DNA of 64,000 bases from Euborellia annulipes (GCA_023213315.1 JAKCPI010002728.1:159634-223633), one strand, 5' to 3'. Positions 23,571 through 34,752 are shown, counted from the first letter of the stretch. The notes: generated by a model from the letters alone, not told the origin. Numbers and translations: made by a program.

Positions 23571-23787
23571 TCAGTCGAAGGGTGGCTTGTGCTCAGGCAC
23601 ATATATTGGAAAATATTCTAATTTTTTAACAGCTTTGTCCTCTAACTCCGACTCAAGAGAAGAGGAATAATCACTAAGATATTTGTTGACAAACAATGCC
23701 AAAGCAAAGTTGAAACATGGATAGGTAACCCCCAAGAGACAAACTGTAGCCCGCCCATCGTAAGCCACCGGTAGAGAATTCTCTCAA
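23571..23787 (-). CDS. Possible terminal coding exon, unknown product
   Basis: A minus-strand frame opens after a TGA near 23785 and reads about 70 residues to TGA at 23573-23571. It has a Tyr/Leu-rich first half (GVTYPCFNFALALFVNKYL) and a charged tail (ESELEDKAVKKLEYF, then EHKPPFD at the C-end). There is no ATG near its start, so it could only be an exon. A pyrimidine-rich acceptor-like tract (CTGCTGCTGTCGTCTTTAG) lies just upstream, but reading from exactly there meets stops in all frames. A canonical AATAAA lies at 23546-23541, 25 bases past the stop. Composition is unlike the flanks. No family recognised. Confidence 0.3.
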
Positions 23788-23829
23788 CTACTAATTAACT
23801 AAAGACGACAGCAGCAGAAATGACAATAA

Positions 23830-24565
23830 AGAAATTAAAAAAAAAAATCTTGTCTTGATGATGAGTTAACGAAACGTCGATAATTAAGAATTTAAACCTA
23901 AAGAAGCCTTTGTATTTTTACAAAATGTCAATAAAAAGGAGGGAGTACCACTTCCATGGAATTTATACATTTTTTTAACAACTAATATTTTGCAAATTAC
24001 CGAGACCAGAGTCACTGGTCACATTTGAAGAATTTGTTAACCAGTGTTTATGGATCTCGGAGAATAAGAATACAGATTTATGCCCCGATTAAATTTTTTT
24101 TTTTCTCGAGTACCTATATCTGAAACACTTATTATTTTGAAATTGGCCAAATGGTTTATTAAAATAAAAAAAAAATATGTTTTGCAAAAATGCCTGGGCT
24201 CCGCCCTGTCTCTGAACGATATGTTCCAATTTTTTCTAGTGATTTAATAAGAAAGATTTTTTATTAGGCTATGTCAAATGTAAAATAAAATTTTTATTTC
24301 ACTGCTGGACATTACTAAAAAAATATTCAATTTTCTTCTTAAGTTATCATTTTATTAAAGGGTAACGTTTTATGTTACAAGTCAAATATATTTTTTATTG
24401 TTTCAAATTTCAACTTTTTTATTTTAATATTTAATATATTACGATAAAATAAAAATATTGATACCTTTTTTTTTACTTTCTCATATTCGAACTATTCATT
24501 GAGAACGTATTGTAATCTTCAAAAGAAGACGTTTCCAAATGGAAACAGATAATTGTTTAAATTTA
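23830..24565. other. AT-rich stretch; small inverted repeat at 24000-24060
   Basis: CCGAGACC near 24000 pairs with GGATCTCGG near 24053, and ACTGGT with ACCAGT inside it. GATGATGAGTTAACGAAACG near 23857 resembles a hammerhead-type core but lacks a convincing stem II. Nothing else recognised. Confidence 0.35.
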
Positions 24566-24571
24566 TGATAT

Positions 24572-25042
24572 GTTTACTTTGAGAGGAAGGGCAGAGGCAG
24601 CCAAAAAGAAATAATTCTGAATGCTACAACAATTTTCCAGAGACGTTTCGGTAAATTTATTTATGCTCCATCTTCAGTCCTTTTAATTGTTTTTTTGTGC
24701 TCAGAGTTAGTCTAAAATTGTCTGGCATATACATATGTTTTGAATTGTTTACAATTGAACTTGTATATTGTTGAACTGGCATACAATGCTTGACAATGGT
24801 CACCCAAGAGAGTGAATTATATTGTATGCCAGTTCAACAATATACATGTTCAATTGTAAACAATTCAAAACATATGTATATGCCAGACAATTTTAGGCTG
24901 TTTTGTGCTGAGCACAAAAAAAAAACAATTAAAGGACTGAAGATGGAGCATAAATAAATGCACGGAAACGTCCCCGGAAAATTGTTGTAGCATTCAGAAT
25001 TATTTCTTTTTGGCTGCCTCTGCACTTCCTCTCAAAGTTATC
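24572..25042. mobile_element. Large fold-back element with arms of about 215 bp
   Basis: The left arm (about 24572-24787) and right arm (about 24821-25042) are inverted copies, including GGCAGCCAAAAAGAAATAAT, GCATATACATATGTTTTGAA and CTTTGAGAGGAAG at the edge, around a loop of about 33 bases. Each arm contains CTGAAGATGGAGCATAAATA followed by GAAACGTC. The arms have several differences, so it is not a recent hairpin. No coding capacity. Confidence 0.88.
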
Positions 25043-25249
25043 ATCACAGCCACCACTTCTTAAATCAATTAAGATATGTTTTTTTTTTTTTAGAATGGGT
25101 GCATAAGGTCCGAAGACCTATAATGACCAGTGGTCACATGCAGCCAGGAAGAATATAAATCAAAAGGAGAAGCATAAAAGGGGAACTCAACTGCGGGAAC
25201 TGAGAAGATGCCTGTTGAGAATAGACTTGAAAGTCTAAAGATTGTAGGT

Positions 25250-25690
25250 TTTGGGGAAGATGTGATTGGTGTGATTTGGTGTAGATGTTAATAGAGTATA
25301 ATTATAATGAAGGGATGGAGATATCAGCAAAATTGGAATGCTCGAGATTCAAAAAAAACTTTCAGAATAAAACATGTTGGCTTAAATTTATTTGGCCATC
25401 TTCAGATATTCGAAATTATTCACGTAGAGCAAAGCGCACATGTGATTGAGCCAGGAACATCTCTGATCTTGGGCCCAAGAACTATGTAATTTCGTATGTA
25501 GCAAATAAATTTTATCAATATCAATGACGTGCACTTTGCAATAATTGTATAATTTACAATAACTGAAGATGATCAAATAAATTCAGGCCGAAACTTCTTA
25601 TTCTGGAAGTTTTTTTGAACCTCGAGCATTCCAAATTTGGCTGATATCTCCATATCTTCATTATAATCACATTACAGCCACATCTTCAAG
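25250..25690. mobile_element. Second fold-back element, related to the preceding one
   Basis: The left arm (about 25300-25410) and right arm (about 25560-25667) are inverted repeats: TGGAGATATCAGC against GCTGATATCTCCA, and GAATGCTCGAG against CTCGAGCATTC. The arms extend weakly to GATGTG near 25259 and CACATC near 25679. The arms again carry CATCTTCAG and GGCCGAAAC-type motifs. The loop of about 150 bp has a 60-codon frame of no clear meaning. Confidence 0.85.
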
Positions 25691-25835
25691 CAATTCTTAC
25701 TAGAGTGTAAAATATTCACCTTCCTGGGGGTTGAAGTTCACACACTTCCTTCTTCCTTCAGCTCACTTCTCAATCCGGATTGCACTGGAGAAGGCACGAA
25801 TCTGCAAAAGAGAATGTCTATGAGAATTTCTTTCC

Positions 25836-26120
25836 GCCCTCGGGACTTGGTGTAGAGGTTAGCGTGCTAACCTCGTATACCAAACGTTTGTTGGGTTCGG
25901 ACCCCAGGCAGTCCGATGATTTTATTTAAGCCATTTGGATAACAAATGGCTTAAATAAGAATGCCTGGACCCCCAAAATGTATATTAATCAATAACGGAT
26001 ATCGTTAAAGTCTTATATGGCCTGAGTTGCCGAAAAGACTGTATGAATGTGTGTGTGAATGTGAGTGTGAATGAGAAAAAAGTGTGAGTGTTTTTTATTA
26101 TAAAAAAAAAAAAAAAAAAA
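25836..26120 (+). mobile_element. Full-length S1 SINE
   Basis: S1 from CCCTCGGGACTTGGTGTAG (A box) through the B box (GGTTCGGACCCC) to a TG-rich segment and a poly(A) tail of about 19. TTCTTTCC flanks both sides (25828-25835 and 26122-26129), a short duplication. The B-box arm has an extra TTG relative to other copies. Confidence 0.88.
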
Positions 26121-26170
26121 ATTCTTTCCCTTATCCACCCAAAAAGTTGAAAAAAAAAAAAATTCTATTT

Positions 26171-26850
26171 GAAAATGACTGGCGCACAGCACACAACTTT
26201 CTCTTACCTTCGGTAATCGAAAGTTGTGACTGTGCTTGTCACACCAGATTTTTTGTGTCGACATGTATTTAGTTCCCGGCAGTAGGGAATATTTGAATTC
26301 AGATGTAAAATTTATAAGTATGGGAAAATATTTATATTTTGTTACCATGGCAACCATTTCTCCTATCTTCCCTATGAAGTACAAGAGTAAAGTGGTCTTC
26401 AGAAGATTTCAATTGCAAAACGAGAATATACATTTGAAAGAGCATCTAAAAAATAATTGATTTTTGAATTTTAAAAAAATCGTTGGAGCAAATTTTGAGA
26501 AAATCGAAAAAAACTGAAAAAGTACATCAGTAAAGTACTAGTACTCTTTGGCCGATTTTGATTAAAAGCTTATTTTCCGGTCCCGGGGGTGTTTAACTTA
26601 AATATAAAATTTCAGCCTCCTAGCTCAATTCCTTCATGCTTAAAATTGCACACCACCCACACACCCACACACACACACACCCACCCACCCACCCACACAC
26701 AGACAGACCATGTCGCGAAAACCACTTTTTTGGATTCAGGGGACCTCAAAACGTGAAGATCCATCAAAATCTCGACATCGAATTTTTGACATGAATCCAA
26801 TACTTTCTCTCTATATATATATTACATATATACATAGGTAAGAGAAAGTA
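26171..26850 (+). repeat. R1 repeat copy f, almost complete
   Basis: Lacks only the first dozen bases. The 5' hairpin (GCGCACAGCACACAAC ... GTTGTGACTGTGC) is intact, the body is collinear with other copies, the CACA/CCCA tract spans about 26649-26700, and it ends TAGGTAAGAGAAAGTA. The 123- and 74-codon frames over it recur in other R1 copies only because the DNA is shared. Confidence 0.93.
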
Positions 26851-28255
26851 AATAATACGAAATTTATCTCTGGAACCTCATCAATAAGTATGAAATTTTA
26901 CAAATTTATAGTCTAGGGAGAGTCTAAGGTCGGTGAATCAGTCAGTAGGGGGCGGGAAAGTGGCCATTCAATTTTTATTAAGAATCACTCATTTTCTTAG
27001 CATCCCCTGGACCAACTTTTTTACAACTTGATAGTAATAAGACACATTACATTCAAACATTTTTATAGTATACAAATATCTATATCCACATTATGATTTT
27101 CTTTGAATTTTTAAGGCCCTTTTGACTTAAAAAGTAAAGATTTATATAAAAAAAAATGGTGTGATTAAATTTTTCACAATAAAAATTCAACTATAGAAAG
27201 TAAAAACAACTTTTATTTCTTTATTTTCTACTCTTTTTTCACGATAAATAAATTTTAATAAAATTTTTTAAATTAATTTTAAAATAAAAGTAATTTTTCA
27301 AACTTCTCGCTAAATATATAAATGATATAGGGTTTTTTAAATGCATAAAATTAAGATAAATGGATTTTTCAAGAAATAAATTCTTAATTTCTGTAATATA
27401 TTTTAAATATATAGATAGATGATAGATTTATGTATTTTTAAAAACGATTATGAAATTCGATATTGTTACTTTCAATAAAATAATAATCTAATAAAAAAAG
27501 TGTTTAAATTTTAATCCCAAATGAGTTTTCTTTCTTTTGTCGTATTGCACTTTCAATGCGACATCTTTTTCATTTTTTTTCTCCCCTACTCACTTTTATA
27601 ATGTTTTTCATTATTTATCAAACAATCAGAATGTGTCAGAATAATTTAAATGATTGATCATTCAATTTTAAGCTTAAAACAAAGATTATAACTTGACTTG
27701 GTTTAATAAATCTTTTTGTTTTGACATAATAAATATTTTTAAAAAGAAAAAACATAGAGGTTAATAAAAAGAAAAAAAAAGTTGGGAGTTGAAATGTTTT
27801 GTTTTCAAAATGTCTATTTCTGTCAGACTTCATCAAGGCGGTAGGTAAGAGATTAAGGTTTAAGATTGCTCAAGAGTATTTGGAACTACATGCTTAAATG
27901 ATAGTCTTTTATTTTAAATGTAAAAAAAAATGATAATCAAGAAAAATATTCGTATTGACAGAAGGTAATGTTTAATTAAAAAAAAAATATATATATTTCT
28001 TTCGAGACATATTTGAATCAAATATATCAAAGAATTTAATAAAGTTTTACTCAACACGTGTACAAAAACTACAATTTTAGGGTTTTAATATTTATTGACA
28101 TTGGCAAACCCTCCAATCTCTCACTCTACGGGATGCGAGCAATTTATAAAAAATTAATAAATGCGCCTGTTGATAGGCAACCACAACTGATGTTTTTCTT
28201 TTCGGCATCTTAGGACATATAGACTTTAACCAAACTTAAATTATTTAAATACGCT
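26851..28255. other. AT-rich stretch, nothing recognised
   Basis: 1.4 kb of AT-rich DNA with no supportable feature. Confidence 0.45.
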
Positions 28256-28260
28256 ATATG

Positions 28261-28530
28261 CGGGTCCAGGCACACTTATTTATACCATTTAGTATCCAAA
28301 TGATTTAAATAAATAATAATTGGACTGCCTGGGATCCGAACCCGCACCCCTTGGCTTTAAGATTAACTGATATGTAGTGAGAAAACAATCGTGTTCGAGG
28401 TAAAATTCCGAAAAAGACGTTAAAGAAAAAGACTAATAAAAATATAACCTTTAATTAATTAATATTTAATTCAATTAAGTCTTTTTAAGTCTAAATGGCC
28501 TCAGATGCCGAAAAAGGCATTGAATAAAAA
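28261..28530. mobile_element. S2 SINE pieces in opposite orientations
   Basis: 28261-28365 is a minus-strand S2 head (reads GGGTTCGGATCCCAGGCAGTCC, then TTTGGATACTAAATGG). 28467-28530 is a plus-strand S2 tail (GTCTAAATGGCCTCAGATGC, then CGAAAAAGGCAT). The two halves face each other, so this is either two insertions or an inversion of one SINE. Confidence 0.65.
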
Positions 28531-28625
28531 AGAAAAAAATTCAAAAACAGTATTTGAAAATCAATTTTCAACATCTTTAATCTGTAATCATTTATTTGAA
28601 TTTTTTCAATCTTTTGAAAAAAAAA

Positions 28626-29318
28626 AAAAAATCTGGTGTGACTGGCGCACAGCACACAACTTTCTCTTACCTTCGGTAATCGAAAGTTGTGTACTGTGCT
28701 TGTCACACCAGATTTTTTGTGTCGACATGTATTTAGTTCCCGGCAGTAGGGAATATTTGAATTCAGATGTAAAATTTATAAGTATGGGAAAATATTTATA
28801 TTTTGTTACCATGGCAACCATTTCTCCTATCTTTCCTATGAAGCACAAGAGTAAAGTGTGCTTCAAACAATTTTGAGGGCAAAACGAGAATATACATTTG
28901 AAAGAGCATCTAAAAAATAATTGATTTTTGAATTTTAATCAAAATCGTTAGAGCGAATTTTGAGAAAATCGAAAAAAACTGAAAAAGTACATCAGTAAAG
29001 TACTAGTACTCTTTGGCCGATTTTGATTAAAAGCTTATTTTTCCGGTCCCGGGGGCTGTTTAACTTAAATATAAAATTTCAGCCTCATAGCTCAATTCCT
29101 TCATGCTTAAAAGTGAACACAGACACACCCACCCACACACCCACCCACACACCCACCCACCCACCCACAGACAGACCATGTCGCGAAAACCACTTTTTTG
29201 GATTCAGGGGACCTCAAAACGTGAAGATCCATCAAAATCTCGACATCGAATTTTTGACATGAATCCAATACTTTCTCTCTATATATATATTACATATATA
29301 CATAGGTAAGAGAAAGTA
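28626..29318 (+). repeat. R1 repeat copy g, complete reference copy
   Basis: The best full-length copy. A 5' hairpin at about 28630-28713 pairs ATCTGGTGTGAC with GTCACACCAGAT, GCACAGCACACAACTTTC with its near complement, and TTACC with GGTAA around the TTC loop. The body of about 430 bp follows, then a CACC/CACA tract at 29123-29169 and a 3' hairpin in which TACTTTCTCT pairs with AGAGAAAGTA at the very end. No TIR joins the two outermost ends and no transposase is present. Confidence 0.93.
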
Positions 29319-29319
29319 A

Positions 29320-30265
29320 AAATTCAATAAGATTGAAAAAAATTCAATGTAAAACGGCGAATTTAGATTCTTAGCGAGTCACTAGAAAATAAAGTCAGCA
29401 AGAGGGTTCATTTAGAGTTCAAATGTGAATTTTATATTTTCTATTTACAGATTGAAATCAAAAGTTCTTAAATCGTTTTTGAAATACTCATTTTTGTTAA
29501 GATTTAAATTAATCGAAATAATTCATTTTGAGTTTTCTTCTCGGTTTAGTTAAATTAAACAATTCCCGACATTACATGCATGCATGTTAAGAAAAAAAAA
29601 ATTATATCCGTCTGGAAAGGGATGATACAAAAACGTCTTGACCAATTAAGATAGAACTATTATTTGAGGCCCGGAGCAAAATTTAGACTAAAGAACATTT
29701 TTAATTTTTTCGTGTTAGAGAAAGGAGAGGAGAAGGTCATAAAATTTAATCATACACACTATATGCATATCATTTAAAAGAACTTGAATTGAAATAATTT
29801 TTTAAAAAGGAAGAGGGATCTCGCCTTCGGCTAGAGTCTTATATAATTTAATATAATATAATCTGTACCATTATATAAAAGACAGTCTATTTGTCCTTCT
29901 TCCTATCTGTAACGCATAGACTCTGAACTATTTTAAATATGTAGAAATGATTGGGGTTGTTTTAGGCTATCATTAATTTCCGATTGGAGGCAGAGAACCA
30001 GCTTTTAAGGGTTGGTTATCATTAAAAAAAAATATATTATCTTCGGGACTTAAGGAATATTCATGGGATGTTTTTCAGAATTTTACAGAGCGGGTAGTAA
30101 TTATGAGTAGTTCATGGTAAGGGTAGAGAACCTTTTTTATATTGATTTGCGAACATGTGGATTAATCAGGATTTTTAGAAAAAATTTGCTCCAGGTATAA
30201 ATACTTGAAAAATTGAATTAAATATTTCAGAAAGAGGTTCCGCATTCTCCCATCTAAAAATTAAT
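29320..30265. other. AT-rich stretch, nothing recognised
   Basis: No supportable feature. Confidence 0.4.
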
Positions 30266-30519
30266 TTTTTTATTAGATTAATAGGAAGAGAGGATGTTAG
30301 TCAAACGGGATAGCCTTTATCAAATGAAAATTTCAATATAAGAAAACGTTTCGGCCTTAAGGAGAAGAAATTCGATGGCTGAGTGTAATTAACAGGATTA
30401 GGTAGATGTAGGATTTTATTATTTGCTCGCTGCCTACATCTAAATAATCCTGTTAGTTTCGGCTTTAATTAGATAATGACATCTTGAGTTCTTATGAGAA
30501 TATTGACAATCTCAATATA

Positions 30520-31800
30520 TCCCAAGCAGCATTTAAAGTTTAAATGACTACACTGTTACCTTGAAGTTAACTTTAAAGTAATTTTTACCAGAGAGCGCAA
30601 CGTATTTATATCGGTATGATTACCGGATTATTCCCAAAGTGGGGAATAGGATAGTGGTCTTTTTTACCACACAAAAACTTTAGCTGGAACGGTAATAATC
30701 ACGTTACAGATTCGTAATAGGTACATAATGGTTACGTGAAGGTTTGGTAATTTTTCCTAATTATTCGATAGTTGAACCTCGGCTTTCCATTCGTTTATAT
30801 TCGGAAATTATTTTAAAGAAATGGCATCATGCAAGTTTATCAAGAAATATGTCTATTTTAATGGTAAAAGAAGATGGCCGAAAAATGTTAAATTTTATTC
30901 ACAGGCGAAAGAGGACATGGATTGGAAGAAAATACAAACGCTCGAAATTTTTTTGATAAATATAATGATTATACTTCGAATAAAATTGTGCGCCCTAACA
31001 AATATGTAGTTTTACGAATATTTTTTTATAAATGTCAAAATAAATAAAACCAACATTTTCAAAAAAACGGCTAATAATCATGTTTAATTATTTTGGTAGG
31101 TACAAATTTACATAAGTTTGTAAGTAATGGTCTTTATTTATCCAAAATTATTGTTTATTTCATTAATTGGGAGGTTATTATTATTTAACCATTATACAAT
31201 ACGACATCTTTATTTAAATATTACTTTAAAGTATTATTTTTCACTTTTAAGTCATTTTGACTATTTTTATAGTAAGAATTCCTTAAAAATAATACTGAAG
31301 AGACATTTTTACTCTACAGTGACAAATATTACCTTTTAGTTATTTTTATAAGTTATTTTAGGTGAGACTTACTTATAGGTTATATTAAAGGGTTTTTTTT
31401 ATGGGAAAATAACTTCAGAAATTACGTCCAAATTTTATCACTTTTACCGTAACAAAGTGGTGGCTGCTACTTGATTTTATTACTTCAAAGTAATTTTTAT
31501 TTTAAAGTAATATTTGCCACGGTAGCGCTACTAACATTTTTACTCTTGAGTAAAAAAAACTTATAAGTAAATTCTTTGAGTAAATTTCACCAAATATTTA
31601 CCTATGAATATTACCATTAGGTAGACAACTTTGAAGTTTAATTTGGTAGTAAAAATAACGTTATTTTTCCTGTGCTATTTACTTTAAAGGAAATTATTAC
31701 TAAAAAGTTCCATAAATAAGTTTAATTAACTACATTTTTCCTCTCCAAAAGTAAAAAAAAACTTTATGCTAGTAATTCTTACGGAAAATGCTGCTTGGGA
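30520..31800. mobile_element. TA-flanked TIR element of 1281 bp (TCCCAAGCAGCATTT ends)
   Basis: The perfect 15-bp inverted repeat TCCCAAGCAGCATTT / AAATGCTGCTTGGGA defines both ends, and TA flanks each. The interior is AT-rich with repeated TTTAAAGTAATTTTTA / ACTTCAAAGTAATTTTTATT modules and no transposase. Frames at 30744-30956, 30821-31009 and 31127-31339 (60-70 codons) are AT-biased and unrecognised. I cannot assign a superfamily. Confidence 0.82.
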
Positions 31801-31977
31801 TACACCATCGAGACTTGGTCATAGAAAGTGATGAACATATATGTCACCTTATGTAGCCAGAAATTTTTGATGGGGGGGGAATTCCAAGAAAATTTTTTCA
31901 AAAATTTGAAAAATTTAAGATTACTTTAGGATATTTATAAATCATTTTGGTTTGGTTTTTTTAGCTAGAGTAAATTA

Positions 31978-32035
31978 TTATATTTTACTTTCTCTTACCC
32001 TATATGAAATATAATTTGTATTATAGAGCTTGAAT
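31978..32035 (-). repeat. R1 terminal fragment
   Basis: TTTTACTTTCTCTTACCCTATATGAAATAT matches the minus-strand R1 3' terminus, as at 21628. The rest of R1 is absent. Confidence 0.55.
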
Positions 32036-32444
32036 ATTTAGTCATGGCTTGGGTCCCAAGGGGGGTTTGAACCCCCAAAACCCCCCTGACTACGCCTATG
32101 ATTGAGATTGCCAATATTCTCATAAAAACTGAAGATGACATTATCTAATTAAAGCCGAAACGTTTTCTTATATTGGGATTTTCATACGATAGAGACCATC
32201 TCGTTTGGCTGACTTCCTCTCTTCTTTCTTAATAATCAAATCATTGGAAAGCTATTTCTCTAATCGACATAATTTCTTTATTCTTTATTCAATTTTAATA
32301 AAATTTGAGAAAATGATATTTTTAAATTTGCTAGACTAGTGTTTCCCAAACACTGAACCGGGAACAACTTATCATTCATCAATTAATATTTCAAATTACA
32401 ACTATGTATATTATTTAGTCTTAGAAACGATGTAACACCTGTTT

Positions 32445-32527
32445 ATTCACTTTTATAATATTCCTTCAGTAGTTTTCTTCAACAACAGCGGAACACCTGA
32501 AGAAAACTACTGGAGGAATTTTATAAT
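32445..32527. repeat. Short imperfect palindrome
   Basis: TTATAATATTCCTTCAGTAG at the left pairs with CTACTGGAGGAATTTTATAA at the right, around TTTTCTTCAACAACAGCGGA. Probably a small fold-back element. Confidence 0.6.
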
Positions 32528-33184
32528 ATGTATATTATGGTAATAAAACATTTCATTAATTTTTGTAAGTGTTTATTAAGTGTTCAGTAAAAAAAAAAAA
32601 AAAAAAAAATGGTATATAAAAGTGTTCCAAACATTTCAAAAAGATGGGAACTACTTCTCTAGATCTATCCACCCTCTCCCTAATAAAATTTGGGATGAGC
32701 CTTAAATATGTAAAATAACATTAAAATATTTAGAGAAAAAAGGGTAGAAAATTTTACCCAGAACATACAGTATGTGCGGGAACAAAATCTCCTAAAAGCG
32801 TACAAAGATTCCTAATCGATTAAAATTTATCTAAATAAATATATAGACTTATATTAAGTCACTAAACAATAAAGTGACAAAAAGAGTAGCCTATTGATTA
32901 TTTACAATAAATTGAAGGATAGTTCGAATATTTGGGTTTCATAGAAAGGGGGCTCTTTTATAGAAAGCTTGTCCGGTTGGTTAGCTGCAGGGTCCACTGC
33001 ATGCAAACAGCACGTTCGCATTATATTTGTATAGTCAGATTAAAATACGGAGATTTTGAATGGTCCGGCTGTCAGCTTTGAAATTAGGGACAATTCCATA
33101 TAAATGGGACATCTTGTCACCCTATAGGAGATCGGTGACAAAAAGTTAAACGTGCACAATTAGTCACCCTATATATAGATGGCT

Positions 33185-33400
33185 TAGGCCAGGTTGGCTG
33201 GCCGATAATGGGGCATAAATTCGAAATGGGCAGAGCCCCCCTGGGGGGCTAAGGCCCCCGGGCCAAGTCTCCGGATATCCTCCCCGATTCCATTAAATGC
33301 GAGGCTTTGTGTGCTCGTATGCATCCGAGAGAGGCCTGCAGAGGATATTTCGGATTTATGCCTACTTTTGCAAACTTGGACGTAAACAAAAAAAAAAAAA
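33185..33400. promoter_or_regulatory. GC-richer island, unknown role
   Basis: Balanced-composition block with CCCCCCTGGGGGG and GGCCCCCGGGCC palindromic strings and a CTCGTATGCATCCGAGAG palindrome near 33315. A minus-strand frame of 112 codons crosses it but enters a poly(T)-derived Phe run, so I do not call a protein. Confidence 0.28.
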
Positions 33401-34112
33401 AACACTTTGAGTTTGTTCCTTTTATATAAAAATTTTTTATTGAAGGCTACAAAAAATTTAATAAAGCCAAGTCGAATGTTAGAAATTATGGAGATTATCA
33501 AAGTTTCTTGGGTCACAATCATAAGCTCATTAAGATTTTTTTCCCCTTGGGAGTTTTTTTTTTTTTTTTTTTTTTTTACTTTCTTTTAGCATTTCAAGTG
33601 TTTTGCGGCTCTGACGCTTTTCTCACTTCTAAGACGGATTATTCTTGCGTACCAACCAACCACCACAATTAAATTCCTCCATTAAATGAGAAAATCTTCA
33701 AATATCGATAAACTTTCTTATATTATTATTTTTTGCAATAAATTATACTTTTCCCACCGTCATTAAGGGGATTTGTAATTAAAAATAAAGAAATCGTGAT
33801 ACTTGTGAAAAATTAATTACCGATAAATTTTTATTAAAAAAAAAAAGATGAAATTGAAAGCTTAAAAAATAAATTAAAAGATTTTACTTATTTTATTTTT
33901 AAAATAAATAAAGGAGATAATATCTAAATGAGGAAGTCTTTCGTTTATAATATATTTTACATTTATTATAGGCAAAAACCATTATTTGTCAATGAGTATT
34001 TCACCCTATCTCCAAAATAAAAAAAAAATTATCAAGAGTGGAAAAAGAAAATAATTCGTATTTATTGCAGAAGACTAACTCATTTTCATTGGGCAAGAGA
34101 TAACTACTCATG

Positions 34113-34348
34113 TACAGTGAGCGCCACAATTAAGTCCCCGCCTGATAGCTAGAGCCCTAAGTATATGGTATAGATATGGTGTATAGTGAATTAATTTTAA
34201 TGACCGAAAAGGTAAAACGTAAAATCTGGTACGGATGATTTTATTTTACCTTTTCAAATTTAAAATTATTTCACCATTTATCATTAACTATACCATATAC
34301 TTAAAGCTCTAGCTATCATGTGGGGACTTAATTGTGGCGCTCACTGTT
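34113..34348. mobile_element. M1 palindromic MITE, copy C
   Basis: The ends are TACAGTGAGCGCCACAATTA and TAATTGTGGCGCTCACTGTT, and the body is a near-perfect palindrome, including GGTAAAACGTAAAATCTGGT at the centre. The TA at the right has mutated to TT. Confidence 0.88.
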
Positions 34349-34538
34349 CAGTGGTTTATAGAATTTTCAAACTGAAAGTAATGAGAGGTTTTGAAGAAAT
34401 TAATCAAATTAATTCATTAGCAAATTAATCAATTGTTATGCCTATCTTCCATATGGTATGAAACACTGGACAAGTAGGATATCAGTTTAATTTAGTGTAA
34501 TATATCTTATTTTATTTTATACTATTAAATGAGCAAAG

Positions 34539-34752
34539 TACATTGAAGGACATTATTAAGTCCCACCCATGCGTTTTCTACTTGTGATTATTTCATTGTT
34601 TTTAAAAAAATATTATATATTTTTTAATGGAAACTTTCATGTTTCAAACCTAGAAAATTTCCAATAAAGATTTTCATTTTCTTTTATAAAAACACTGAAA
34701 TAATCACAAGTAGAAAACGCATGGGTGGGACTTAATATTGTTCCTCACTGTA
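34539..34752. mobile_element. Palindromic TA-flanked MITE related to M1
   Basis: The left TACATTGAAGGACATTATTA and right complement TACAGTGAGGAACAATATTA lead into the perfect arms AAGTCCCACCCATGCG and TTTTCTACTTGTGATTATTT. The element is 214 bp including the flanking TA. It shares the start TACAGTGAG and the AAGTCCC motif with M1 but is otherwise distinct. It sits 190 bp from M1 copy C. Confidence 0.88.

Larger units (their letters stand above)
30270..32260. mobile_element. Fold-back element of about 2 kb with nested insertions
   Basis: The left arm (about 30280-30517) and right arm (about 32101-32245) are inverted repeats sharing AATATAAGAAAACGTTTCGG, TTAATTAGATAATG and GAGAATATTG. The left arm is interrupted at about 30365-30462 by a smaller inverted repeat (AACAGGATTAGGTAGATG against CATCTAAATAATCCTGTT). 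The loop is occupied by a 1281-bp TIR element and a G/C-run segment ending GACTACGCCTATG. It has the same GAAGATG ... GCCGAAACG motif as the other fold-back elements. Confidence 0.78.

Noticed and set aside
23850..23882. Hammerhead ribozyme core (GATGATGAGTTAACGAAACG)
   Set aside because: The first core C is an A, stem II would be a six-base self-complement with no loop, and I cannot pair stems I and III.
24572..25042. CRISPR array or phage-like structure from the many inverted and spaced repeats
   Set aside because: No short direct repeats with regular unique spacers. The structures are fold-back transposons in a eukaryotic context.
26013..26384. Conserved-looking 123-codon minus-strand protein, also seen near 28.6-28.9 and 38.1-38.4 kb
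   Set aside because: The three frames overlie homologous R1 repeats. They recur only because the DNA is repeated, break at indels between copies, and cross hairpin and microsatellite sequence.
29103..29309. His/Thr/Pro-repeat proteins over CA/CCCA tracts (also 38.6 kb)
   Set aside because: Translations of the R1 microsatellite in two frames.
33184..33522. 112-codon minus-strand frame
   Set aside because: It passes through a poly(T)/poly(A) tract, shows no family features, and its only complex part is a short GC-rich island.
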